From the NCBI GenBank assembly GCA_017442765.1, contig JAFRZC010000150.1, positions 1-9,690 on the forward strand: DNA of 9,690 bases, written 5' to 3'. This document shows, in pieces, positions 1-6,241 of the stretch. Source of the stretch: Prevotella sp. (GTDB taxonomy: Bacteria; Bacteroidota; Bacteroidia; Bacteroidales; Bacteroidaceae). A program made the position numbers and the translations under genes. Numbering within the stretch: position 1 is the first letter of the stretch; each line of letters begins with the position of its first letter. The notes beneath the pieces were generated by a model. The model worked only from the letters and a program-made list of their open reading frames with translations, searched no databases and was not told where the DNA came from.

Positions 1-456
1 CGAAAAACAAGGATTAAGACCTTTTGTAAAGTATTTTGTCGCATACCATTTCGACTCCCAGCATATCTTCCCGAAAAACAAGGATTAAGACTAGTGATGG
101 CGTCTTTCATACCTTCGCGGAAAAGCAGCTCCCAGCATATCTTCCCGAAAAACAAGGATTAAGACTTCTAACTGGTTATCTGTGGTTGCTTTAATTGCTT
201 CTCCCAGCATATCTTCCCGAAAAACAAGGATTAAGACGCACAACAGACTTGGTTAAGATCTTATCGCCCAATCGCTCCCAGCATATCTTCCCGAAAAACA
301 AGGATTAAGACGATGTGTACTTTCGATTAAGGTAGCGGTCGAACTCGCCTCCCAGCATATCTTCCCGAAAAACAAGGATTAAGACGTTAACCTGTGTGTT
401 CATCAGGTTCTCAAATTCTGCTTCCAGCATATCTTCCATAAAAAAAGGATTAAAAC
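1..456 (+). CRISPR. CRISPR array, trailer end; left side cut by window edge
   Basis: There are five complete 37-nt repeats at 55-91, 129-165, 201-237, 275-311 and 349-385. A partial repeat lies at 1-20 and a degenerate 36-nt final repeat at 421-456. The intact repeats look identical, begin CTCCCAGCATATC and end AAGGATTAAGAC. The six spacers (21-54, 92-128, 166-200, 238-274, 312-348, 386-420) are 34-37 nt and unrelated to one another. The last repeat carries substitutions and a 1-nt deletion and ends ATTAAAAC. A decayed repeat usually marks the end away from the leader, so the leader should lie to the left and transcription should run on the plus strand. In that direction the last eight repeat bases, ATTAAGAC, resemble the ATTGAAAC 5' handle of type I and type III crRNAs; the subtype is inference. 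No cas gene is present in the window. Confidence 0.97.
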
Positions 457-458
457 GA

Positions 459-474
459 GGAGAGATTACTCTCC
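459..474. repeat. Small hairpin just after the last CRISPR repeat
   Basis: GGAGAG, ATTA, CTCTCC forms a perfect 6-bp stem with a 4-nt loop. It begins three bases after the degenerate terminal repeat. No T-run follows, so it is not a typical intrinsic terminator on the plus strand. It could affect the 3' end of the CRISPR precursor transcript, or it may be chance. Confidence 0.4.
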
Positions 475-763
475 GTATAGAGCAAACGATGTTACGCCTT
501 TGTCACAAAAAAAAGTGTTCAATTGTTTGCGGCAGCATTTATGGTAAACGATTATTCCGAATAACCCCAAAAAACAATGTATTATAGCAAAAGCCAATGT
601 TTAAATGCAAAAACATGCGAAAAGTCAAAAATAAGCAAAAATCTTTTTCGCGTATTTTCATTATTTCGCACTATTTCGCATTAAAAAAACTTTCGGATTT
701 ATGCGGATAATCATTTATGGTAATTCAAGAATGTAATTCATGGTCATTCGTGGAAAAAACACC

Positions 764-780
764 TGTCGGCTTCGCCGACA
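764..780. repeat. Triloop mini-hairpin
   Basis: TGTCGGC, TTC, GCCGACA is a perfect 7-bp stem with a TTC loop. It has the same architecture as the hairpin at 1186-1202. No T-run follows on either strand, so a terminator role is unlikely. Confidence 0.7.
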
Positions 781-920
781 TGGAAACCACGAATTGCCAT
801 AAAATCATTTTACGGATTTTCGTGAATCGATTGAAAATCCATCACATTTGTGGCGTTTGCGGATGGTCATTTCGGTTATATGGCTCGGATAACTCGCCAA
901 AATTGAAAAACCAAATCACT

Positions 921-952
921 TTTGGCCAACTATCTACATTTTTTTATCTTTG
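921..952 (+). promoter_or_regulatory. Bacteroidota-type promoter before ATPase remnant
   Basis: A TTTG box at 921-924 is followed after 20 nt by TATCTTTG at 945-952. This matches the -33 (TTTG) and -7 (TAnnTTTG) consensus of the primary sigma factor of Bacteroidota in both sequence and spacing. Transcription would start near 958, about 20 nt before the ATG at 978 of the broken ATPase gene. A sound promoter therefore seems to have outlived its gene. Confidence 0.7.
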
Positions 953-977
953 CACAATAAAACAATTATTGAGAATA

Positions 978-1173
978 ATGGATAAACGCTTTATTGGCAG
1001 GGATTTAGAATTCCGAACTATCTGACGAGTATAGGTGGCTTTATTCCTCGCTGTTCAAGTCGCCCGATGCCTATATCAGGATTATCGAAATCCTCTTCAA
1101 AAACAAAAAAAACGATTTCTCGCTTAAAATCAAATCTCTATCATTTATTTCTGAAGTTTCGGGAGTGGGATAA
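978..1173 (+). pseudogene. Remnant of AAA-type ATPase (archaeal-ATPase-like family)
   Basis: The ATG at 978 opens MDKRFIGRDLEFRTI and then stops at 1023-1025. Shifting frame at 1018 continues with LSDEYRWLYSSLF, then KSPDAYIRIIEILFKNKK, down to a stop at 1171-1173. FIGR followed by an LSDEYR-type segment is the usual opening of the P-loop ATPases, common in many copies in Bacteroidales, that continue into a GRRRVGKT Walker A motif. SPDAYIRIIEIL resembles the segment after the ATPase domain of the same proteins. The whole P-loop core is missing. I infer a deletion of about two hundred residues plus a frameshift. Only about 66 codons remain, so this is not functional. The family assignment is from memory of the family, not from a search. 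Confidence 0.55.
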
Positions 1174-1185
1174 TTTATTGAAATC

Positions 1186-1202
1186 GCGTGTCTTCGACAC
1201 GC
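1186..1202. repeat. Triloop mini-hairpin
   Basis: GCGTGTC, TTC, GACACGC is a perfect 7-bp stem with the same TTC loop as the hairpin at 764-780. It lies between the ATPase remnant and the promoter of the metal ATPase. No T-run follows, so it does not look like a plain intrinsic terminator. Confidence 0.7.
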
Positions 1203-1303
1203 ATAGATGACTTGCAGTACTTACAAGGTTTTTCCGCTAGCCCGTCGATGGGTTTTTTCTTCTCACCGTGCCTCTTTGCAACTCAGTTGCGAGAGAGGGG
1301 ATG

Positions 1304-1311
1304 TATCTTTG
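1304..1311 (+). promoter_or_regulatory. Probable -7 box of the metal ATPase gene
   Basis: TATCTTTG fits TAnnTTTG and is followed by GCATC, the same context as the promoter at 945-952. Transcription would begin near 1318, leaving a leader of about 27 nt before the ATG at 1345. The best upstream TTTG (1275-1278) is 25 nt away, longer than the usual 19-21, so only the -7 box is convincing. GCAAC-TCA-GTTGC at 1278-1290, another 3-nt-loop hairpin, overlaps the -33 region and could be an operator; that is speculative. Confidence 0.5.
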
Positions 1312-1344
1312 CATCCAGAAAATACAAATAAAAACCACACAGTC

Positions 1345-3423
1345 ATGTCTCATAATCACCACGATACCGACAACGAGAAGCACTGCCACGAATACGATGG
1401 ACAGTGCTGCCACCATCACTGCCACGGGAATGATGAACAAAAACACCACCACGACGGGCACGAGCACCACCACGAGTCGTCACCCAAAAGGCAGATAGCC
1501 GTCATCGTCGCTGCCGCACTGCTGCTTGGAGTGGCCTACCTGATAGAGAGGAGCTGCAAGCTCCCCACATGGCAAATGCTGCTTGTCTACCTTGTGCCCT
1601 ACCTGCTCGTCGGTTTCGGCACCCTGAAGGAAGCCGCAGAAGGCATTCTGCACGGCGAGGTCTTCAACGAGCATTTCCTCATGTCCATCGCCACCATCGG
1701 GGCTTTGGCAATCGGCTTTATGCCGGGAGCCGACACCGAATTCCCGGAGGCCGTCTTCGTCATGCTCTTCTTCCAGGTCGGCGAGCTCTTTGAGGGCTAC
1801 GCCGAAGGCAAGAGCCGCGAGAGCATCGCACACCTGATGGACATCCGTCCCGACACCGCCACAGTGCTGCGCGACGGTATAGAGCAAGTCGTCTCGCCCG
1901 ACCAGGTCGCCGTAGGCGAAACGATTGTTGTCCGTCCCGGCGACAGAGTACCCCTCGATGCCGTCATCATAGAAGGTGAGTCCGCCCTCAACACCGTGGC
2001 GCTGACCGGCGAGAGCATGCCCCGCGAAGTGGCAGCGGACGACGAAATCATTTCGGGATGCGTCAACATCAGCGGAGTACTAAAGGCCAGAGTGACAAAG
2101 AGTTACGGCGAAAGTACGGTATCGAAAATCATCAACCTCGTCGAGAACGCCGCCGAGCACAAGTCGAAGAGCGAGACCTTCATCAGCCGTTTCGCACGCA
2201 TCTATACGCCCATCGTGGTCTTCGCAGCTATTGCGCTGGCTATTGTTCCGCCACTCATTTCACAATTCACAATTCACAATTCACAATTCGCAATCTGGCT
2301 CTACCGCGCCCTGATGTTCCTCGTCGTCAGCTGCCCTTGCGCCCTCGTCATCAGCGTCCCCCTCTCCTTCTTCGGCGGCATCGGTGGAGCTTCACGGGAA
2401 GGCATCCTCATCAAGGGTGCCAACTATATGGATGTCCTCGCCAAGGTGGGCACCGTGGTCTTCGACAAGACCGGCACACTCACGCATGGTCGCTTCGCCG
2501 TCGAGGCCGTGCATCCTGAGAAATACGACGAACAGCACCTGCTTCACCTCGCCGCTCATGTGGAGCATTTCTCGACGCACCCCATCGGTGCCGCCCTGCG
2601 TGACGCATTCCCCGACGAAGCTACCGACGGCTGCGAGGTGACCGACATCACCGAAGTCGCCGGACACGGCATCAGCGCCACGGTAGGGTTGAACCATCCC
2701 GACGTGTCACAGACCGTCAGTATAAGAGTCAGTGTCGGCAACGCCAAGATGATGGAATCCCTCGGCATCAAGTGGCACGAATGCGAGCTGACAGGCACCA
2801 TCATCCATGTAGCCATCGATGGAGAATACACCGGCCACATCGTCATCAACGACAAGATAAAAGAAGACAGCGCCACTGCCATCAAGGATCTGAAAACCCT
2901 CGGCATTGAGCGTACCGTCATGCTCACCGGCGACAGCGAGACGGTAGCCGCCAACGTGGCCTCCAAGCTCGGCCTCGACGAGTACCACGCCCAGCTCCTC
3001 CCTGCCGACAAAGTGGAGCTGTTCAAAGCAATCAAACAATCAGGCAATCAGGCAATCAAGCAATCCAGCAATCACACCGTGGCTTTCGTCGGCGACGGCA
3101 TAAACGATGCACCCGTGCTTGCTCTTGCCGACGTGGGCATAGCCATGGGAGGACTGGGCAGCGATGCCGCCATCGAGGCTGCCGACGTGGTGCTGATGGA
3201 CGACAAGCCATCGAAGATAGCCCTCGCCATCGGCATCGCACGCCGCACGCTCCGCATCGCCAAGCAGAACGTCATCTTCGCCATCGGTGTCAAGGCCGCC
3301 GTCCTCCTGCTCGCCGCCTTCGGCATTGCCACCATGTGGATGGCCGTATTCGCCGACGTCGGAGTCACCGTCCTCGCCGTCCTCAACGCCATGAGGACGC
3401 TGAAATTCAATTCTTTTTTATAA
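1345..3423 (+). CDS. Zn/Cd/Pb-type P1B metal-exporting ATPase
   Basis: This is a P-type ATPase of the inner membrane that should export Zn2+ or Cd2+/Pb2+ from the cytoplasm. From the ATG at 1345 it has 692 residues. Residues 2-46 are a His/Cys-rich metal-binding tail in place of a folded HMA domain. Then come membrane helices (about 51-67, 78-92, 110-126, 133-149), the actuator TGES (221-224), the transport motif CPC (330-332), the phosphorylation site DKTGT (Asp374), HP (412-413), TGD (528-530) and GDGIND (583-588). The last helix carries ADVG with Asp671 and a downstream Asn, as in ZntA-type pumps. An ATG at 1207 would add 46 residues, but the -7 box at 1304 lies inside that extension and its residues look non-coding, so I prefer 1345. 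Two short tandem repeats interrupt the gene in frame (residues 306-317 and 562-577). A Fur-type regulator follows, which fits metal control. ZntA/CadA type is likely; the exact metal is inference. Confidence 0.93.
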   Translation: MSHNHHDTDNEKHCHEYDGQCCHHHCHGNDEQKHHHDGHEHHHESSPKRQIAVIVAAALLLGVAYLIERSCKLPTWQMLLVYLVPYLLVGFGTLKEAAEGILHGEVFNEHFLMSIATIGALAIGFMPGADTEFPEAVFVMLFFQVGELFEGYAEGKSRESIAHLMDIRPDTATVLRDGIEQVVSPDQVAVGETIVVRPGDRVPLDAVIIEGESALNTVALTGESMPREVAADDEIISGCVNISGVLKARVTKSYGESTVSKIINLVENAAEHKSKSETFISRFARIYTPIVVFAAIALAIVPPLISQFTIHNSQFAIWLYRALMFLVVSCPCALVISVPLSFFGGIGGASREGILIKGANYMDVLAKVGTVVFDKTGTLTHGRFAVEAVHPEKYDEQHLLHLAAHVEHFSTHPIGAALRDAFPDEATDGCEVTDITEVAGHGISATVGLNHPDVSQTVSIRVSVGNAKMMESLGIKWHECELTGTIIHVAIDGEYTGHIVINDKIKEDSATAIKDLKTLGIERTVMLTGDSETVAANVASKLGLDEYHAQLLPADKVELFKAIKQSGNQAIKQSSNHTVAFVGDGINDAPVLALADVGIAMGGLGSDAAIEAADVVLMDDKPSKIALAIGIARRTLRIAKQNVIFAIGVKAAVLLLAAFGIATMWMAVFADVGVTVLAVLNAMRTLKFNSFL
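2261..2294 (+). repeat. 7-bp tandem repeat inside the metal ATPase gene
   Basis: CACAATT occurs four times in a row (2261-2288), followed by a near copy, CGCAAT. It is read as SQFTIHNSQFAI, in the short external loop just before the CPC helix. The unit is 7 bp, so gain or loss of one copy would shift the reading frame; the present number keeps the gene open. Confidence 0.9.
3028..3075 (+). repeat. 8-bp tandem repeat inside the metal ATPase gene
   Basis: Six imperfect octamers (GCAATCAA, ACAATCAG, GCAATCAG, GCAATCAA, GCAATCCA, GCAATCAC) total 48 bp, exactly 16 codons (residues 562-577, AIKQSGNQAIKQSSNH). They fall between the DKVELF helix and the VAFVGDGIND motif of the phosphorylation domain, making that connection about ten residues longer than I recall for ZntA. 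The same repeat family lies upstream of prfB at 6103-6214. Confidence 0.92.
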
Positions 3424-3562
3424 AAAATGTTAAAAACGGACGGACAATGTAATATTTGGTAGTTTTGAAACGTATTGTTTTATAGTAGCAAGAAACACAT
3501 TCCAACATATCAGATAACATGATAAGAAGATACGGAATTCGCATTTCGAAATACCAGAATCG

Positions 3563-3634
3563 GAATTGCCCTCCGGCATCAACATGGTGAAAATCGGCGA
3601 CCGTCCTGCCCGCAAGATAGTGACAATCCGTTGA
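3563..3634 (+). pseudogene. Orphan C-terminal fragment resembling a type IX secretion sorting domain
   Basis: One frame reads E, then LPSGINMVKIGD, RPARKIVTIR and a stop at 3632-3634. The pattern LPSGIxxVKIGDxxxRKIVxIR closely matches the last strand pair of type IX (Por) sorting domains, which end secreted proteins of Bacteroidota (typically LxxGIYxVRVGxxxxKxVVR). Upstream the frame is open only to a TAA at 3515-3517, with no start codon before the internal ATG at 3584, and no cargo protein precedes it. I read it as the last 23 codons of a lost gene. The stop overlaps an ATG at 3635 that opens only an eight-codon frame. The call rests on a short motif. Confidence 0.5.
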
Positions 3635-3653
3635 ATGAAAAAAACAAAAAAAG

Positions 3654-4070
3654 ATGACTGACGAAGAAACGCTGTCCCGTGCCGGCATCCGTGTGACTTC
3701 AGTGCGGATGATGATCTGGAGACAGGTGCGGCACAGCACCGAAGGTGTTTTCAGCCTCGCCGACCTCGAAGAGGCGATGCCTACTGTCGACAAGTCGACG
3801 TTGTTCCGCACCCTCACACTTTTCAGCGACGCACACCTGCTCCATAATGTCGACGACGGCAGCGGCTCGCAGAAATACTGCGTCTGCCACCATGACGACA
3901 CACGCCACTGCATGGGTCATGTCCACCTCACCTGCACACGCTGCCACAACACCTTCTGCATGACCGACGTTCCCATACCACCGGTGCCTCTCCCCGACGG
4001 TTTCATTCCCGAGGAGACCGAGTACGTCGTGAAAGGAATCTGCCAGCAGTGTTCCAGGAAAAGGCCATAA
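3654..4070 (+). CDS. Fur/Zur-family metal-responsive transcriptional repressor
   Basis: This 138-residue protein fits the Fur family (about 130-150 residues). Residues 1-66 form the winged helix, with the recognition segment STLFRTLTLFSDAHLLHNV in the position of the Fur YRTL motif. The C-terminal half has the metal ligands expected of the family: His-rich HHDDTRHCMGHVH (79-91), CTRC (94-97) and CQQC (130-133), the two CxxC pairs that form the structural zinc site. It lies 230 bp after the zinc-type ATPase gene on the same strand. That suggests it represses this gene or other metal genes and is itself a Zn or Fe sensor; Zur-like is my preference because of the neighbour. The start at 3654 follows an A-rich leader typical of Bacteroidota. 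A possible -7 box (TAGTTTTG, 3460-3467) has no matching -33 box. The gene converges with the minus-strand gene ending at 4146. Confidence 0.88.
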   Translation: MTDEETLSRAGIRVTSVRMMIWRQVRHSTEGVFSLADLEEAMPTVDKSTLFRTLTLFSDAHLLHNVDDGSGSQKYCVCHHDDTRHCMGHVHLTCTRCHNTFCMTDVPIPPVPLPDGFIPEETEYVVKGICQQCSRKRP

Positions 4071-4145
4071 TACAGGCACGCCGGGAACGGTGTCTCCGGC
4101 AGTACCCACGTCAGCCTTACCACATGCGCAGAATCGCGGTCCGGC
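4071..4145. other. Convergent intergenic gap
   Basis: This short gap separates two converging genes. It contains an imperfect stem, GCCGG at 4080-4084 and CCGGC at 4096-4100, but no T-run on either side. A factor-independent terminator is therefore not evident. Confidence 0.35.
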
Positions 4146-4937
4146 CTACCAGTCGGAATCCCAGTCGGTGCTGCTGCTGCTCCAGCTGTCGCTGCTGCTC
4201 CAACTGTCGTCGCTGTCCCAGTCGTCATCATCGTCGCTTAAACTGCCGTTGTCGTACCAGTTCGACTCCTCAAATTTCATTCCCTCATGGCCTGAATACT
4301 TGTACTGGTCGGCATTGTCGCTGTTGATGACCTCCGACAAGATTGCCGCCTCTGTGGCCTCGAGCCAGTCGTCGGTAGCGGCGTCATACTTGTACCACTT
4401 GTCATTCTGGTTGTAGTACTCGCTGTTGTTGTATTTGTAGTATCCGTCGGGTATTCCGTCGGAGCCGGCGATGGCAATGATGGCCATGAGAACAAATAAA
4501 GCGGTAAGACAGCCGCACCCCCAGCGTTTTGTCTTTTTGCTTTTGTCGGTTCCATTACCTTTGGGATTATGGGCTTTCTGGTCCACAATCTCGGCACGCA
4601 GACGCTGGTACAACTCACCGACAGCATAGGCTTCGTCGGCTCCCTGGTAGCGGATGGCACGTTCGCCGTTGGCCTTGTTCTTATAGACGACACAGTCGCC
4701 CGTGTCGGTCTTGTAGATGCCGAAAGCCTTTGGTTCGGTGATGTTCTTACCTATGAAGAAGCGGGTAATCTCCTCGGGAGGCAGATTGTGTGCCGCATAC
4801 CAGGCTTGGAGTTCCTCGATGGTCTTGGGCTGCTCGGAAGCCGTCCGGTTAGCACCTGAAAGCGGTGCTCCACATCTGGGACAGTTCTGGCTCGTCTCGT
4901 CAACCATCGAACCGCAGTAGTCGCATTTGATATTCAT
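4146..4937 (-). CDS. Zinc-ribbon membrane protein with Ser/Asp/Trp-rich tail, function unknown
   Basis: The protein has 263 residues. Residues 5-22 form a zinc ribbon, CDYC then CPRC (Cys5, 8, 19, 22). Residues 38-120 form a soluble region (IEELQAWYAAHNLPPEEITRF) that I do not recognise. A Lys-rich stretch (131-138) leads into one membrane helix (about 142-158). The remainder is Tyr/Asp/Trp-rich (GYYKYNNSEYYNQNDKWYKY). The end is low complexity: DDDDDW, then repeats of Ser/Asp with Trp at 240, 246, 252, 259 and 263. The lysines before the helix suggest the zinc ribbon is cytoplasmic and the acidic tail external. The gene starts 45 bp after the stop of prfB on the same strand, so cotranscription is likely, but the two have no obvious functional link. 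I cannot assign a function. Confidence 0.8.
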   Translation of the reverse strand: MNIKCDYCGSMVDETSQNCPRCGAPLSGANRTASEQPKTIEELQAWYAAHNLPPEEITRFFIGKNITEPKAFGIYKTDTGDCVVYKNKANGERAIRYQGADEAYAVGELYQRLRAEIVDQKAHNPKGNGTDKSKKTKRWGCGCLTALFVLMAIIAIAGSDGIPDGYYKYNNSEYYNQNDKWYKYDAATDDWLEATEAAILSEVINSDNADQYKYSGHEGMKFEESNWYDNGSLSDDDDDWDSDDSWSSSDSWSSSSTDWDSDW

Positions 4938-4982
4938 CTCTATCTATTTTGTATATAACTGACGACAAGTTCTGTAGGATAA

Positions 4983-6095
4983 TCAGGCTTCGGCGCCAAA
5001 CTGCATGAGGAATGCCTTGATGAACTCGTCGATCTTGCCGTCCATCACGCCGGTGACATCGCCAGTCTGGTAGCCGGTGCGGTGGTCCTTGACACGGCGG
5101 TCGTCCATCACGTAGCTGCGTATCTGGCTGCCCCATTCTATCTTTTTCTGGCTGGCCTTGATTTTGGCCTGCTCCTCCATGCGGTGCTTCATCTCGCGGT
5201 CATAGAGCTGTGAGCGCAGCAGCCTCAACGCGTTCTCTTTGTTCTTGGGTTGGTCGCGTGTCTCGGTATTCTCGATGAGGATCTCTTCCTCCTCGCCTGT
5301 GTAGGGGTCCTTGTACTGGTAGCGCAGGCGTACGCCGCTCTCCACCTTGTTGACGTTCTGCCCGCCAGCACCGCCGCTGCGGAAAGTGTCCCAGCTGAGG
5401 CGGGACTGGTCAACGACCACTTCAATGGTGTCGTCAACCAGAGGGGTGACACTCACCGATGCGAAGCTTGTCATACGCTTGCCTTGGGCGTTGAAGGGGC
5501 TGACACGCACCAGACGGTGCACACCCGTCTCGCTCTTGAGGTAGCCGTAGGCAAAGTCGCCCTCAATCTGCATCGTGACGCTCTTGATGCCGGCCCCGTC
5601 GCCGTCGAGCGAGTTGCTGATGGCCACCTTGTAACCTGTACGCTCGGCATAGCGGATATACATACGCATCAGCATCTCGGCCCAGTCCTGAGCCTCCACA
5701 CCGCCAGCGCCGGCATTGATGCTGAGCACGGCATCAAGACGGTCACTCTCGTTACGCAGCATATTCTTGAATTCCAGCTCTTCGACGAGTTTTGTCGTGG
5801 TCTCAATCTGTTTCAGCATCTCTTCTTCGGTGGCATCGCCGGCCTCAAAGAATTCCGACATCACCATCATGTCGTCGCAGCTGTCGCTGACGGCCTTGTA
5901 GGCCGAAGTCCATGTCTTTTTGCTCTTGATGTCGAGCATCACTTTCTTGGCCTCTTTCGGATCGTTCCAGAAGTCGGCGGCTTCTGTTTTCTTCTCTTCT
6001 TCGTTTATCGATACAAGAAGGTTGTCGATGTCGAGGAATTTTTTCAGCGACTCTTTGCGTCGGTCAAGGTCCTTGACTGTTTCAGGAATGGTCAT
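4983..6095 (-). CDS. prfB: Peptide chain release factor 2
   Basis: RF2 recognises UGA and UAA stop codons on the ribosome and triggers hydrolysis of the peptidyl-tRNA. The 370-residue protein has the family layout: an N-terminal helical domain (MTIPETVKDLDRRKESLKKF onward, with DFWND near 41-45), INAGAGGVEAQDWAEML (126-142), the stop-codon recognition tripeptide SPF (199-201) that distinguishes RF2 from RF1, and the catalytic GGQ (244-246) inside SGGAGGQNVNKVESGVRL. Length is normal (365 in E. coli). In E. coli the gene has a programmed +1 frameshift (CUU UGA C) after about codon 25. Here the matching place reads TTC CTC GAC (residues 20-22) with no in-frame UGA, so the autoregulatory frameshift is absent. 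A long octamer repeat ends about 7 bp upstream of the start codon. endonuclease IV precedes it on the same strand by about 146 bp. Confidence 0.97.
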   Translation of the reverse strand: MTIPETVKDLDRRKESLKKFLDIDNLLVSINEEEKKTEAADFWNDPKEAKKVMLDIKSKKTWTSAYKAVSDSCDDMMVMSEFFEAGDATEEEMLKQIETTTKLVEELEFKNMLRNESDRLDAVLSINAGAGGVEAQDWAEMLMRMYIRYAERTGYKVAISNSLDGDGAGIKSVTMQIEGDFAYGYLKSETGVHRLVRVSPFNAQGKRMTSFASVSVTPLVDDTIEVVVDQSRLSWDTFRSGGAGGQNVNKVESGVRLRYQYKDPYTGEEEEILIENTETRDQPKNKENALRLLRSQLYDREMKHRMEEQAKIKASQKKIEWGSQIRSYVMDDRRVKDHRTGYQTGDVTGVMDGKIDEFIKAFLMQFGAEA

Positions 6096-6102
6096 TTATT
6101 GT

Positions 6103-6214
6103 TGATTGCTTGAATGTTTGATTGCTTGATTGCTTGATTGTTTGATTGCTTGATTGCTTGATTGCTTGATTGTTTGATTGCTTGATTGCTTGAATGTTTG
6201 ATTGCTTGAATGTG
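6103..6214. repeat. 14-copy octamer tandem repeat upstream of prfB
   Basis: Fourteen consecutive 8-bp units fill 112 bp. Most are TGATTGCT; variants are TGATTGTT, TGAATGTT and a final TGAATGTG. On the minus strand, the sense strand of prfB, it reads AGCAATCA units, the same family and sense orientation as the six octamers in the metal ATPase gene (3028-3075). It occupies most of the gap between nfo and prfB and would lie in the prfB leader or its promoter region. Confidence 0.95.
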
Positions 6215-6241
6215 CAAGTAATTTCACTTTTCACTTCGTAA

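Larger units (their letters stand above)
457..977. other. AT-rich intergenic region, no intact gene
   Basis: I see no gene here. The open frames are short, lack family resemblance and run across A/T-rich text. The stretch around 640-730 has repeated words such as TATTTCGCA and ATTCATGGT/ATTCGTGG. The segment contains the hairpins at 459-474 and 764-780, and ends with the promoter at 921-952 that drives the ATPase remnant. It looks like decayed DNA between the array and the metal-resistance genes. Confidence 0.6.

Noticed and set aside
396..587. Short plus-strand open frame across the last CRISPR repeat
   Set aside because: It overlaps spacer and repeat sequence and has no protein features.
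764..780. Intrinsic terminator
   Set aside because: The stem is good but no T-run follows on either strand; the same applies to 1186-1202 and 9250-9266.
1207..1344. Longer N-terminus for the metal ATPase from the ATG at 1207
   Set aside because: The extension contains a -7 promoter box and a small hairpin and does not resemble protein; the His-rich start at 1345 is the usual form.
5250..6113. A plus-strand open frame opposite prfB
   Set aside because: Shadow of a highly conserved release factor gene; no family resemblance.
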